NCBI RefSeq assembly: GCF_011752935.1
Contig: NZ_VWWO01000001.1
Span: 2,046,001 to 2,110,000 of the forward strand
Direction of reading: 5' to 3'
Source of the DNA: Chitinophaga sp. Cy-1792
GTDB lineage: Bacteria > Bacteroidota > Bacteroidia > Chitinophagales > Chitinophagaceae
Length of the DNA: 64,000 nt
Shown piece after piece: positions 9,175-18,330 of this stretch. The notes beneath the pieces were generated by a model. That model was not told where the DNA came from, did no database searches, and saw only the letters and a program-made list of their open reading frames with translations. The position numbers and the translations under genes were made by a program. The first letter of the stretch is position 1; each line of letters starts with the position of its first letter.

Positions 9175-11151
9175 TTACTTTTCCAGTGTAAGTACCTGCT
9201 GGCGGAGTATGTTTACCCGCTGGATGACCTGCTGGAATGTTTCTTTATCCTGGTTGTAGAAGTCCACGTCTTTGAACCATTCTATCAGGTAGATATGCAC
9301 TTTGCTATCTTCCTGTACTATCCTCATTTTCAGGCCTAGTTTCTCATCTTTTGAGTTGATGTTTACATTAAAATCGGCTTTGTTTTTTATTTTATATCCT
9401 GCCGGTAAGTCCAGGTGGATGCGGCTTTCGTAATAGAACGGGAATGCCAGTTGTACCGGGAACCCTGCTGGTGGCAGGTTTGGACTTAATACAATGGCAC
9501 CTGCCAGCATTTCACCAAGGCGTAATTCTTTGGTATTGTTTTGTGAAACGATCAGCTTAGGCGTATTGATAGTGGATTTCAGCACGGCAGGCTGGTCCAT
9601 CGGTTGTGCCGTAAACACTTCATTGGATGCTTCAAACTTCACCACTTTCCTTTCTTCGGGTGAGATTGGAATGATGGCATTCAATACTTTATTCCTTTCG
9701 TTATCGTCGTGATTTTTTGCGGTGCGGGTGAATACGTTTTTCACGTTCAGGCCGGCATATCCTCCCAGCGACTGCGTAATATCCCAGGTAGGGTTGTTGA
9801 AGTCGGTGAGGGTGGCGTCGAGACTGATATTCGAGAATGTATAAGGCGGTATCGGGGTATTCATCATATCGGTGAGTACCTGGCTTTCCTGGCCTACGAG
9901 GGTATCCCTGCAACGTACTGCCAGCTGGTTAATCCATGGTGTCGGATAACAAGGGTAGCGGGAACTGAAGTCGGTAGGGGCCATCGCCTGTCCCTGATTC
10001 GGGAAGTAGATCAGCGTATTTTCAGCGAGGTCAGGATTGATGTAATCCCTGCTCAGCGGCACATTATCTCTTGCAGAGGTAAACAGCAGCTGTGTTGGTA
10101 TGTTGAGGTAATAGTAGAATGCATTCAGCAGGCGGATGATCCCGACTTTATCGGTCCTTTTGGCGCGGATGGCAACTGCCAGATCGCCGGGCTGGTCAAA
10201 CTCGCCAGGGTATTGGTAGACCTCATAGTTTGACTTCACATACTGCTCTACCATGTAGATAGTTTGTTGTACCGGCATTCTGTTTTTCAGGAAAGGCAGG
10301 CTGCCCAGTTCCTTTTCTACCTGTTTAGCTTCGTTTTTGCTGAGCGCTACGTAAGGCACGTAAGTTTGTTTTCCGAAGTCGTCCCAGGTAAGTTTGCTGG
10401 TTTTGCCGTTTTCAGTGATGCTGAATAGTCCGAATTCTATACGGGTAAGGAAGGACTGCACATTGTACAGGTCATTCACCACGATAGGGGGGATATTATG
10501 AACAGTGGCGGCATACAGGCGGCTGTTTCCTTCCAGGCTTTCTGTAGGGGAAACATCGGCAGCATTGCTTTTCACCAGGAATTCCATGGTTTTAGGCGTC
10601 ATCAGTCTGAATTCAGCAGCAGCGCAGGGGATATCGGACTGAATGGTCATGATGCCGGCATAGGCGCCACGAACTTTGCTGATCAGTTCATATTCCAGCT
10701 CATCGCCTTTGCGTAGTGCGAGTCCGGTGACTTTTATTTCAGAAGAGCCGTCCCTGTTACGGTTGAGGCGTACAGATCGTTCGAGGTCTGTAGCGGTGCC
10801 ATCAGCGCTGATTTTGCGGATATGCATGCTACGGGGTTCCTCGTAGGATTTTAATTTTATTTCGAGGTTGTCGAATTTGTCCGGGTCAAGGTCCTGCTGA
10901 ATCTGGAGGCTTTTGTATAAGGTCTGGTAATAAGAATATCCATCTGCCTTATCCCTGCTATCGATATTAAAATTTACAATTTCCCTGGTGAGTAACAGGA
11001 AATATGGGACGTTATACATTTGTCCGGTGGGGACGGTATGTTTCCTGGCGTCTTTCGTCCAGCCTTCGGCAAAGCTGCCGTCCTGCGCTTTACCGGGTCG
11101 GGATAAAGTCAGCAGGCAGGAAAATGTGAGGAAGAATATAAGTCGTTGCAT
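9175..11151 (-). CDS. Exported DUF3857 / transglutaminase-like protein
   Basis: 658 residues with a signal peptide (MQRLIFFLTFSCLLTLSRPGKAQ). Residues ~50-230 carry the DUF3857 strand-rich domain; residues ~290-420 match the transglutaminase-like region; the C-terminus (~560-658) resembles DUF3858. The cysteine of a classical Cys-His-Asp triad is not obvious: the region has NAFYYYLNIPTQLLFTSARD where active relatives have a Cys, so the fold may be inactive. It lies 26 bp downstream of the NAD-binding protein at 11178, so co-transcription is likely. Function in the cell envelope is unknown. Confidence 0.8.
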   Translation of the reverse strand: MQRLIFFLTFSCLLTLSRPGKAQDGSFAEGWTKDARKHTVPTGQMYNVPYFLLLTREIVNFNIDSRDKADGYSYYQTLYKSLQIQQDLDPDKFDNLEIKLKSYEEPRSMHIRKISADGTATDLERSVRLNRNRDGSSEIKVTGLALRKGDELEYELISKVRGAYAGIMTIQSDIPCAAAEFRLMTPKTMEFLVKSNAADVSPTESLEGNSRLYAATVHNIPPIVVNDLYNVQSFLTRIEFGLFSITENGKTSKLTWDDFGKQTYVPYVALSKNEAKQVEKELGSLPFLKNRMPVQQTIYMVEQYVKSNYEVYQYPGEFDQPGDLAVAIRAKRTDKVGIIRLLNAFYYYLNIPTQLLFTSARDNVPLSRDYINPDLAENTLIYFPNQGQAMAPTDFSSRYPCYPTPWINQLAVRCRDTLVGQESQVLTDMMNTPIPPYTFSNISLDATLTDFNNPTWDITQSLGGYAGLNVKNVFTRTAKNHDDNERNKVLNAIIPISPEERKVVKFEASNEVFTAQPMDQPAVLKSTINTPKLIVSQNNTKELRLGEMLAGAIVLSPNLPPAGFPVQLAFPFYYESRIHLDLPAGYKIKNKADFNVNINSKDEKLGLKMRIVQEDSKVHIYLIEWFKDVDFYNQDKETFQQVIQRVNILRQQVLTLEK

Positions 11152-11177
11152 AAGAATTTAAAGATACGTAGTGTTGC

Positions 11178-11852
11178 TCAAACAGCGATCGGAGATTCTC
11201 CGATTTCCTGGATGGCATCAGATTCGATTACATAGGTACCGGGTTCGTTCTTTTTGGCTACTTTAAGCATGGCGTTGGCCACGGTAGCGGCTTTGATCCC
11301 CCTGTACTTCTTCCATTTTCCTTGCAGTAGAAAATAAAATAACTGGATAAGGTATTTGCTGATCCATTCTCCCAGCCGGAATTCTTTTCGCTGGCCTATC
11401 AGGAAAGAAGGGCGGAAGATATAGGTGCCTTTGAATTTAATGGCTTCTATGGCAGCTTCCAGCTGTCCTTTTGTACGTAGGTAGAAGTTACGGGAATAGA
11501 GGTTTGCACCAATCGAAGACATTACCAGGAACTGTTCTACACCGTTCTGGTGTGCGATGGTGGCACATCTTACCGGAATATCAAAATCTACTTTCCTGAA
11601 ATTTTCCTTGCTGCCGGCCTTTTTGATGGTAGTGCCAATGCAACAGAACAGGGTATCGCCTTTCAGTAATGATTGCAGGCTGCCGGTATCTTCATAATTG
11701 ACGATAATGCTTTCCAGCCCCGGTCTTGGGTTGAACCAGTGTTTCCTGACCAGCACCTTCACATGTGTGTAGTAACCATCATGTAAAAGCGCAGAAACCA
11801 GGTGCGTGCCTGTAAGGCCTGTTGCTCCAATTACTATAGCTGTTTTTTCCAT
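11178..11852 (-). CDS. NAD(P)-binding Rossmann protein, TIP30/HTATIP2-like
   Basis: 224 residues, an atypical short-chain dehydrogenase/epimerase-like protein. The N-terminal nucleotide motif is GATGLTG (residues 9-15), followed by VKVLVRK, where NADP-binding members have a basic residue. SSIG and YLRTKGQLE correspond to the family's S…YxxxK region. The closest pattern is the oxidoreductase group that includes human HTATIP2. Substrate unknown. Probably transcribed with the DUF3857 gene downstream. Confidence 0.8.
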   Translation of the reverse strand: MEKTAIVIGATGLTGTHLVSALLHDGYYTHVKVLVRKHWFNPRPGLESIIVNYEDTGSLQSLLKGDTLFCCIGTTIKKAGSKENFRKVDFDIPVRCATIAHQNGVEQFLVMSSIGANLYSRNFYLRTKGQLEAAIEAIKFKGTYIFRPSFLIGQRKEFRLGEWISKYLIQLFYFLLQGKWKKYRGIKAATVANAMLKVAKKNEPGTYVIESDAIQEIGESPIAV

Positions 11853-11890
11853 GGATAGAATGTACTGTTAGTAAATCCATTGATAACCTA

Positions 11891-11898
11891 TATCTTTG
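11891..11898 (+). promoter_or_regulatory. Possible -7 promoter element for murB
   Basis: TATCTTTG fits TAnnTTTG on the plus strand in the 170-bp gap before murB, but it is ~124 bases from the start codon and lacks a convincing -33 box. Weak call. Confidence 0.25.
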
Positions 11899-12022
11899 AT
11901 AGTTAGAAGAAATATCAAACAGGTATCACCAATTCTTTCTGTATAGTGGGCTGCACGCGGCAGGCTACCACCTGATGATTTTCTTCATACTCTTATAAAG
12001 TTAAGTTTTTGAATGCTTAGTT

Positions 12023-13036
12023 ATGCTGATATCTGATAATGTTCTGTTAAAGTCATATAATACTTTCGGCCTTTCTGCCACTGCACGCTATTTCTCTACT
12101 TTTTCGAACCAGCAGGAGCTTGCTGCATTGCTGGAAGATCCCAGGGTGCAGGAACGCCGTATGATCCTTGGTGGAGGCAGTAATGTACTGTTTACCAGGG
12201 ATTTCGATGGCGCTATGCTGAAAAATGAAATTAAGGGAATTGAGATTATCGGGGAAGATAACGATTACGTATATGTGAAAGCCGGCGCCGGCGAAAACTG
12301 GAATGGGTTCGTTCAATACTGTATTCAGCATAACCTGGCCGGACTGGAAAATCTGTCGCTGATACCTGGTAATGTAGGTGCCAGTCCGATGCAGAACATC
12401 GGTGCCTATGGCGTAGAAATCAAAGATACTTTCCAGGAGCTGGAAGCATTTCATTTACATGATAAGACAGTTGTAAAGTTTGATAATGCCGCCTGTGATT
12501 TTGGTTACAGGGAGAGTGTATTCAAGCGTCAGTATAAAGATCAGTTTGCGATCCTGAACGTAACCTACCGATTGAGTAAGCAGCCCCATTTCAATACCAG
12601 CTATGGCGCTATAGAGGCCGAGCTGGAACATATGGGTGTAAAAGATTTATCTATACAGGCTATTAGCCAGGCGGTCATTAATATCCGTACCAGTAAGCTG
12701 CCTAATCCGGCGGAAATTGGTAATGCCGGCAGTTTCTTTAAAAATCCTGCTGTTGACCTGGTGCATTATGAAGCCTTGAAAGGCACTTATCCTAACCTGG
12801 TGGCTTATCCGTTGGCAGATGGTAACTTTAAGCTGGCTGCTGGCTGGCTGATAGAGCAATGTGGCTGGAAAGGTTACAGGGACGGGGATGCCGGGGTTCA
12901 TGCGAAACAATCGCTGGTGCTGGTGAATTATGGTAATGCCAGCGGGAATGCTATTTATGAGCTGTCGCAGAAAGTAATTGAGAGTGTGAAGGAGAAATTT
13001 AATGTTGTATTAGAGAGAGAAGTTAATATTATTTAG
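12023..13036 (+). CDS. murB: UDP-N-acetylenolpyruvoylglucosamine reductase MurB
   Basis: 337 residues, type I MurB length. It is a cytosolic FAD enzyme that reduces UDP-GlcNAc-enolpyruvate to UDP-MurNAc with NADPH in peptidoglycan synthesis. Motifs: NTFGLSATARY near residue 12, GGGSNVLFT (~50-58), GIPG-equivalent SLIPGNVGASPMQNIGAYGVE (the FAD and substrate loop), and GNAGSFFKNP with the catalytic Ser. ATG at 12023 gives the standard N-terminus. It is not in an mur cluster; single-gene unit. Confidence 0.97.
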   Translation: MLISDNVLLKSYNTFGLSATARYFSTFSNQQELAALLEDPRVQERRMILGGGSNVLFTRDFDGAMLKNEIKGIEIIGEDNDYVYVKAGAGENWNGFVQYCIQHNLAGLENLSLIPGNVGASPMQNIGAYGVEIKDTFQELEAFHLHDKTVVKFDNAACDFGYRESVFKRQYKDQFAILNVTYRLSKQPHFNTSYGAIEAELEHMGVKDLSIQAISQAVINIRTSKLPNPAEIGNAGSFFKNPAVDLVHYEALKGTYPNLVAYPLADGNFKLAAGWLIEQCGWKGYRDGDAGVHAKQSLVLVNYGNASGNAIYELSQKVIESVKEKFNVVLEREVNII

Positions 13037-13075
13037 CCTTTTGATTTCCGCGCCTTCGGCACGGAAATCAAAAGG
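13037..13075. terminator. Long palindrome, first of a tandem pair
   Basis: CCTTTTGATTTCCG pairs with CGGAAATCAAAAGG around an inner CGCCTTCGGC core. It begins directly after the murB stop. The A and T runs inside the arms can serve as the U-tract in either direction. Confidence 0.65.
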
Positions 13076-13078
13076 GGC

Positions 13079-13117
13079 CTTCTTTTAAGCAGCGCCATAG
13101 GCGCTGCTTAAAAGAAG
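13079..13117. terminator. Long palindrome, second of a tandem pair
   Basis: Arms of 17 bases (CTTCTTTTAAGCAGCGC and its complement) are perfect around a CATAG loop. It lies next to the ypdA stop and probably ends the minus-strand transcript. Confidence 0.65.
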
Positions 13118-13124
13118 CAAAAAA

Positions 13125-14093
13125 CTACATTTTCGCCTTAATATGGTGAATAATTTTATCCGCATGTTCCCTTGAGTTCTCAATAAACCAGACATGCGTA
13201 TCCATACCTCCACAAACAACACCCGCCAGATAAATCCCTTCCATATTGGTTTCCATCGTCAGTGGATTATATGCAGGATAACGTTTGTTATCTTCAGATA
13301 ACTTGATGCCGGCTTTCTGCAACAGCGTAAAGTTAGGCTGGTAGCCTGTCATGGCAATGACAAAGTCGTTCGGTATGGTTAGGATGCCTTCCGGTGTCCG
13401 GATGTCTGCTTCTTCTTCTCTTACCGCCACCAGCGAGGAATGGAAATGCGCGGTAATGCTGCCTTCCTTGATACGGTTTTCTATATCCGGTTTCACCCAG
13501 TATTTTACGCGTTTACCTATTTCGTTTTCACGGATGATCATGGTTACGTTTGCGCCTTTGCGGTAGGTTTCCAGTGCGGCATCTACGGCAGAGTTGTTGG
13601 CGCCGATAACAATGACATTACGGGTCGCGTAGAAGTGGGGATCTTTATAATAGTGTGTTAGTTTAGGAAGATCCTCTCCCGGTATGTTCAGCAGGTTCGG
13701 GATATCATAGAAGCCGGTGGCTATAATGACGTGGCGGGCCTGGTACTGGCGCTTATTGGTGAGTATCGTATATTCTTTACCGTTAGGTATTACTTCTGAT
13801 ACTTCTTCAAAGAGATTTACGTGCAGGTGATTGCTGACAGCAACCCTGCGGTAGTATTCCAAAGCCTCCGGCCTGTTGGGTTTGGGGCTGATGGATACGA
13901 ACGGAATATTACCTACTTCCAGTCTTTCAGAGGTGCTGAAAAACGTCATATACAATGGGTAATTGTAAAGGGAGTTGGTCAGACAACCTTTTTCAATGAC
14001 CAGGTAGGATAGTCCTGCCCGCTGCGCGGTGAGCGCACAGGCGATGCCGATTGGTCCACCACCGATTATCAAAACGTCATAAGCTGCGGCCAT
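13125..14093 (-). CDS. ypdA: YpdA-type FAD disulfide reductase (putative bacillithiol disulfide reductase)
   Basis: 322 residues. N-terminal dinucleotide motif GGGPIGIACA (residues ~11-20), FFSTSERLEVGNIPF typical of the YpdA branch, second Rossmann motif IGANNSAVDAAL, and C-terminal ATG-like AMTGYQPN with LAGVVCGGMDT. YpdA proteins reduce oxidised bacillithiol with NADPH in Bacillota; the Bacteroidota homologues are assigned by similarity. Unlike thioredoxin reductase it has no CxxC motif. It lies 9 bp downstream of the amidotransferase gene at 14103, so the two are likely co-transcribed. Confidence 0.85.
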   Translation of the reverse strand: MAAAYDVLIIGGGPIGIACALTAQRAGLSYLVIEKGCLTNSLYNYPLYMTFFSTSERLEVGNIPFVSISPKPNRPEALEYYRRVAVSNHLHVNLFEEVSEVIPNGKEYTILTNKRQYQARHVIIATGFYDIPNLLNIPGEDLPKLTHYYKDPHFYATRNVIVIGANNSAVDAALETYRKGANVTMIIRENEIGKRVKYWVKPDIENRIKEGSITAHFHSSLVAVREEEADIRTPEGILTIPNDFVIAMTGYQPNFTLLQKAGIKLSEDNKRYPAYNPLTMETNMEGIYLAGVVCGGMDTHVWFIENSREHADKIIHHIKAKM

Positions 14094-14102
14094 AATATAT
14101 TT

Positions 14103-14798
14103 TTATTTAGCTGCCAGATAATCCAGCAGTCTGATGAGTGTATTATTCGTATCTGTGAGGAGTTCCTGGTGTTGCAGGATGGTATCCTGATGTTGGATGA
14201 AAGCGCCACCGGCGGCAATTTCGCCGATGCCATTCTTCAGCATATCCTGCAGTGAGTCTGGCGTAAGTTCCAGGTGGAACTGCAAACCTATTGCATTGTT
14301 GAAGATGTAAGCCTGGTTACTGCAGGCCGCAGAGGCGGCAAAGCGTGTGGCGCCGGCAGGAATGTCGAAAGTATCGCCATGCCAGTGAAATACGATCATA
14401 TGCTGTGGCAGTACACCCAGCAGCTGGGCTGCCTTGTCCTGGAAGGTAAAATCTATCGGGAACCATCCTATTTCCTGCTGCGTATGTGGGTATACGTTAG
14501 CATCGAGTGCGGCTGCCAGTACCTGTGAGCCCAGGCAAATACCCAATACTTTCTTTCCTTTGGCTACAGCTGATTTAACGATATTTATTTCTTCTGTGAG
14601 CCATGGGTAGGCAGCTACTTCATATACGCCCATAGGGCCGCCCATGATGATGATCATATCGGCGTTGGCTGCCTCACTGGTATCGGCGTCCGGTTCGAAC
14701 CACCGGGTCGCTGTAAGCCGGTGCTGGTGGGTATTTATCCAGTCTGCGATACAACCTAATCCTTCAAAGGGTACATGCTGAAAGTAATGAATATGCAT
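14103..14798 (-). CDS. Class I glutamine amidotransferase, standalone
   Basis: 231 residues, resembling the GuaA-like amidotransferase group without a synthase domain. Nucleophile Cys lies in GICLGSQVLA (~residue 93) and the His-x-Glu of the triad in QFHLELTPDS (~173). It would release ammonia from glutamine, or act as a peptidase/hydrolase on a gamma-glutamyl compound; the partner is unknown. First gene of the probable pair with ypdA. Confidence 0.85.
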   Translation of the reverse strand: MHIHYFQHVPFEGLGCIADWINTHQHRLTATRWFEPDADTSEAANADMIIIMGGPMGVYEVAAYPWLTEEINIVKSAVAKGKKVLGICLGSQVLAAALDANVYPHTQQEIGWFPIDFTFQDKAAQLLGVLPQHMIVFHWHGDTFDIPAGATRFAASAACSNQAYIFNNAIGLQFHLELTPDSLQDMLKNGIGEIAAGGAFIQHQDTILQHQELLTDTNNTLIRLLDYLAAK

Positions 14799-14826
14799 AT
14801 GGGTCTGTCGGGATGGTGATGTGCTG

Positions 14827-14834
14827 CAAAGATA
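14827..14834 (-). promoter_or_regulatory. Putative -7 promoter element for the amidotransferase–ypdA pair
   Basis: Minus-strand TATCTTTG matches TAnnTTTG and lies 28 bases before the ATG at 14798. A -33 TTG/TTTG is not obvious. Confidence 0.45.
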
Positions 14835-14882
14835 TTTTAAACCGACCCAGTTTCCATATTATGATTTGTAATTTCTGATAAG

Positions 14883-15773
14883 TTAGTGTAATTCGGCGTG
14901 GATGATACGACAGAACTCAAAACCTTTCATGCCGGAGCGTTGGCGTTTGAAGTAGAGGTGCCTGAATTCATTGGCATTACCGTCGTAGTGAATCAACATA
15001 TTACGGTTTTGGAAGATATTTTTCCAGGTATCGCTATTGGCGCTGAAGTTCCAGTCTTCGCCGGCATTTTTGAGAAACCGTGCTACATCGTTGTAGCCTT
15101 TGAGCATGGCTGTATCTGTCGAATTTTTCAATGCGGATGACTGGATATAGGAGAAAATGATTTGTGTGCCTGCGGGGTACCTGGCTACATACCTGAAGAA
15201 GTCATTGATGATAGCGGGGTTGAGTGTAGAGGTGATGCCTTCCCAGAGGAAGAGGGTTTTATAATGTTCTTTTTGCAGATGATTGACCAGTACTTCCGAT
15301 AGCGATTCTTTTTCCATATCCAGCGCGATATAATCTACAAAGCTCACGGGCATGTCTATTACGTCATAGAGTTTGCTTTGCTTGAGTTGCTGCATTTCAG
15401 GATGGTCTATTTCTACATAATTCACTGGTATGCTGGTCCGGAGGCGGTGTGCCCTGGTGTCGAAGCGTGCATTCAGGGTGATAATCTGGTTGATACCGTT
15501 GTTGGATACGGCATCTTTGATGATGTCATCGATGCGCCTGGTGCGGGTTACCACAGAGGTATAACCGCCGGCCCAACGGAGCTGGAGCAGATTTTTTACC
15601 ATGTTTCTGAAGAATCCGGCATTGCAGCAGGATACCACCGTTTGTTGCCATGGGCGGAGAAACGCTGCTGCAAATGGATCATGTAATAACCTTCTGGTGG
15701 CAGGTGCAGTACTTTCGATTGCTCTGAAGAAAGCAATGAACGTAGCAGCGCGACCGCCGTATTTCCAGCTCAT
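14883..15773 (-). CDS. SAM-dependent methyltransferase, leucine carboxyl methyltransferase (LCM) type
   Basis: 296 residues. Pattern of the LCM/TIGR00027 group: RAATFIAFFRAIES and LLHDPFAAAFL at the N-terminus, TLNARFDTRAHR with the SAM loop around residue 105, EIDHPEMQQLKQ with the acidic ribose-binding residue (~125), and FLWEGITSTL (~178). The group includes O-methyltransferases of small carboxylic acids and polyketides; substrate unknown. Single gene; the 109 bp upstream of its start hold no clear promoter. Confidence 0.85.
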   Translation of the reverse strand: MSWKYGGRAATFIAFFRAIESTAPATRRLLHDPFAAAFLRPWQQTVVSCCNAGFFRNMVKNLLQLRWAGGYTSVVTRTRRIDDIIKDAVSNNGINQIITLNARFDTRAHRLRTSIPVNYVEIDHPEMQQLKQSKLYDVIDMPVSFVDYIALDMEKESLSEVLVNHLQKEHYKTLFLWEGITSTLNPAIINDFFRYVARYPAGTQIIFSYIQSSALKNSTDTAMLKGYNDVARFLKNAGEDWNFSANSDTWKNIFQNRNMLIHYDGNANEFRHLYFKRQRSGMKGFEFCRIIHAELH

Positions 15774-15890
15774 AAGTTGAAATGGTTATAAGGGCCAGTA
15801 ATAGTTTTTCAGAACGATATGAATAATGATGAGTATCAGTTATTCCTAGTATATCAAATGTAAATAAATGCGGGCACATTTCCTGCAATA

Positions 15891-16847
15891 TTAATGCAGT
15901 TGCAGGATCACCATTAAGGCGCTGATGCTGATGAAGGCCCAGAGCAGCACCCCTTGTAATAATGGCTTCCAGCCGATGCCCCGAAGCATTTCCCTGGTGA
16001 GGTTGGCTCCTATGAGGAAGAGTGTCAGGGATAATCCCGTTTTGGCGCTTCCCGTTAGTATGGGGCTGATCTGCTGAATGGGAAGGAAGGTGTTCATAAG
16101 CATGGCCACTACAAACAGCCCGATGAACCATGGTATCTTGATGGTGGCTCCTTTGGTTCTGAACAGCAGGGAGGTGATCAATGCCACAGGGATGATCCAG
16201 AGGGCGCGACTCAGTTTCACGGTGGTGGCCACTTGCAGGGCTTCGTCGCCATATTTGCTGGCGGCGCCAACTACAGAGCTGGTATCGTGTATGGCGATGG
16301 CGCTCCAGAGTCCGAACTGGGTCTGGCTGAGGTGCAGCATATGCCCTAAAACAGGGAAGAGGAACAGGGCTACGCTGTTGAGCAGGAAGATAATTCCCAG
16401 GGCTACGCTGAGTTGTTTTTCGTTGGCTTTTACTACCGGCGCAATAGCCGCTATGGCGCTGCCTCCACAGATGGCGGTGCCGCTGGAGATCAGGTGGGAA
16501 GTATGTTTATCTATGCGGAATATCTTACTGAGCAGCCATCCTAAAAGCAGGGTGGTGCTGATAGAAGCGATGGTAAGCAGAAAGCCTTCCCTGCCGGCTT
16601 TCAGGGCATTGTGGGCATTCATGCCAAAGCCGAGGCCAATTACGGAGAGCTGAAGCAGCCAGTGCGTGAGTTTCCTGGTCAGCTGCTGATAGGGATTGCC
16701 GATGGTTTGGGCCAGTCCTATACCCAGCAGCAGCGCTACCGGCGTGCTGATAAAGGGAAGCAGGGTGATGGCAGCGGCTGTTATGAAAAGCGGCTTATGT
16801 AATTTTTTTTGTCTGGTGGCCTGGGTAATGGTCTTCTGTTGTTGCAT
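15891..16847 (-). CDS. yeiH: YeiH-family putative sulfate exporter
   Basis: 318 residues with about ten hydrophobic membrane segments. Family patterns seen: LALGxG-like LLLGIGLAQTIGNP, SVIGLGFGMN, SGTAICGGSAIAA, and WSAIAIHDTSSVVGAA. UPF0324/YeiH proteins are placed in the inner membrane and are proposed, with little direct evidence, to export sulfate or similar anions. No LysR regulator (often adjacent in proteobacteria) is present here. Confidence 0.88.
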   Translation of the reverse strand: MQQQKTITQATRQKKLHKPLFITAAAITLLPFISTPVALLLGIGLAQTIGNPYQQLTRKLTHWLLQLSVIGLGFGMNAHNALKAGREGFLLTIASISTTLLLGWLLSKIFRIDKHTSHLISSGTAICGGSAIAAIAPVVKANEKQLSVALGIIFLLNSVALFLFPVLGHMLHLSQTQFGLWSAIAIHDTSSVVGAASKYGDEALQVATTVKLSRALWIIPVALITSLLFRTKGATIKIPWFIGLFVVAMLMNTFLPIQQISPILTGSAKTGLSLTLFLIGANLTREMLRGIGWKPLLQGVLLWAFISISALMVILQLH

Positions 16848-16939
16848 ATTCTGAACGTTGATAATGATGCAAAGTTCAGGACAGCAGCGGCTGAAGTCAA
16901 ATGGTTAATAGTAATCGGTTATAACAAAAAGTTATGACC

Positions 16940-17755
16940 TTAATCAACGCTTACAATATAAGTATTGAATTTTTTGCAGAAATCTTCTTTGAGATAATTA
17001 TCAATACCTGGCAGGAAATTAACTGCAAAGCCTCTCTGGAGACGGCGTGGAGTGGTTCCTTCGTAGGTCAGTGGCCGTGAGTGCAGGATACCTATCAGCT
17101 GTTTGCCCTGGCATATTAAAGCAAGGCGGTACATAGGACTGGGGTCGTCGATACCGCTTTCATAATTGTAAAAGAGTGCATAGGGCTTGATAGCGCTGTC
17201 TTCATCCAGTTTGAAGTTGTGGATAAAGGGTTGGAGGCTGGCAAGACTATAATCTTTATGTTGTTTGAGGAAGTTAACTGCCGCCACTTCAATGATGGTG
17301 CCGTTGCGGATACTTTTCTGTTCCACCACCCCTTCGATGGTAGCCCACATTTTTTCGCCGTTGGTGGAAACAGGGAGTTTGACTGTTCGAAGCAGCTCTC
17401 CCGCGGGAACACCGTCTACAGCTATTTTCCGGCCTTTCTTAAAGGTCGGGTTATTGTACTCTGTTGCAGTAATGTCTATATCGATATTAACAGGGTACCA
17501 GCCCTGGCGGATGGCAGCGCAGCGGATGGGTACATAATCGAGGAGCGAAGCAATGGTTTGTCCGTTTGGCGCCTGGCGCACAGTAGCCGACCCGTTGATA
17601 CGCTCGCCCAGAATGGGTTTAGCCTGTTTGGTAACAGGAGTGGTAATACTGTCGACAAGTTGGGCCTGCCCTTTTGGGGATTTACGTTTATCCGTACAGG
17701 CAACTATCACGGATACAACAAGGATGAACGGAATGATTTTCTTCATAAGTCTCAC
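16940..17755 (-). CDS. Lipoprotein with SH3-like domain, unknown function
   Basis: 271 residues. The N-terminus (MKKIIPFILVVSVIVAC from Met4) is a lipoprotein signal with the lipidated Cys at ~20. Residues ~55-100 fit a bacterial SH3 domain (SATVRQAPNGQTIASL…QGWYPVNI), a frequent cell-wall-binding module. The remaining ~170 residues match nothing I know. ATG codons at 17755 and 17746 are both possible starts. Confidence 0.7.
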   Translation of the reverse strand: MRLMKKIIPFILVVSVIVACTDKRKSPKGQAQLVDSITTPVTKQAKPILGERINGSATVRQAPNGQTIASLLDYVPIRCAAIRQGWYPVNIDIDITATEYNNPTFKKGRKIAVDGVPAGELLRTVKLPVSTNGEKMWATIEGVVEQKSIRNGTIIEVAAVNFLKQHKDYSLASLQPFIHNFKLDEDSAIKPYALFYNYESGIDDPSPMYRLALICQGKQLIGILHSRPLTYEGTTPRRLQRGFAVNFLPGIDNYLKEDFCKKFNTYIVSVD

Positions 17756-17837
17756 AAATACAGAGACTAAGATACAAAAAAGGATGGTTCGGCAGTATGC
17801 TGCCGGAGGAATACCTTGTATGGCTGTAACGAGGGGA

Positions 17838-18212
17838 TTATTTGTTGCTATAGATGATGGCTTCGTTCATCTTAATTTCTTCTATTTCAAGCATACTGGA
17901 GAATGGGTCCAGTGGCGACCAGTTATCAGCAACGAGCATATTTACGTTGTGGCCTTCCAGTTGTTTTTCGAGGATGGCTGCTGTGAGTCCGCGTTCGTTT
18001 TTACGGGAGATGAAGTAGATTTTGGGATCGTGCGCGAGATGTATGACTATTCCGGGAGTACCATTTTTGACTTCAGCTACCACGGCGGAACGCTGGGTGC
18101 ATTTCTCTTTTGCTGCGGAGTGGGAGCCAGGGATACCGGATACCATCAGTATCAGGATAAAAACGGCAGCTAAGGCAAGGCCGGCATAGCCTCTGGAATT
18201 ACGTTTAGTCAT
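17838..18212 (-). CDS. Small membrane-anchored protein of unknown function
   Basis: 124 residues: a basic N-terminus followed by one hydrophobic helix (GLALAAVFILILMVSG, ~10-26), then a soluble ~95-residue domain with one free Cys. It probably sits with its C-terminal domain outside the cytoplasm. No recognised domain. Confidence 0.6.
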   Translation of the reverse strand: MTKRNSRGYAGLALAAVFILILMVSGIPGSHSAAKEKCTQRSAVVAEVKNGTPGIVIHLAHDPKIYFISRKNERGLTAAILEKQLEGHNVNMLVADNWSPLDPFSSMLEIEEIKMNEAIIYSNK

Positions 18213-18265
18213 AGATGTTGGCGTCAGGATTAGTACAGGTAATGTAAGATAATGAATATCTCTTA

Positions 18266-18310
18266 AAAAATCAATCCCGTCTCTACTGAGTAGAGACGGG
18301 ATTGATTTTT
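18266..18310. terminator. Bidirectional hairpin terminator with GTCTCTAC core
   Basis: A 22-base perfect arm pair, AAAAATCAATCCCGTCTCTAC… against its complement, ends in T runs on both strands. Chiefly ends the minus-strand gene at 18331. It shares its core with the hairpins at 21328 and 34359. Confidence 0.88.
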
Positions 18311-18330
18311 AATTCTTATAAACAACACAA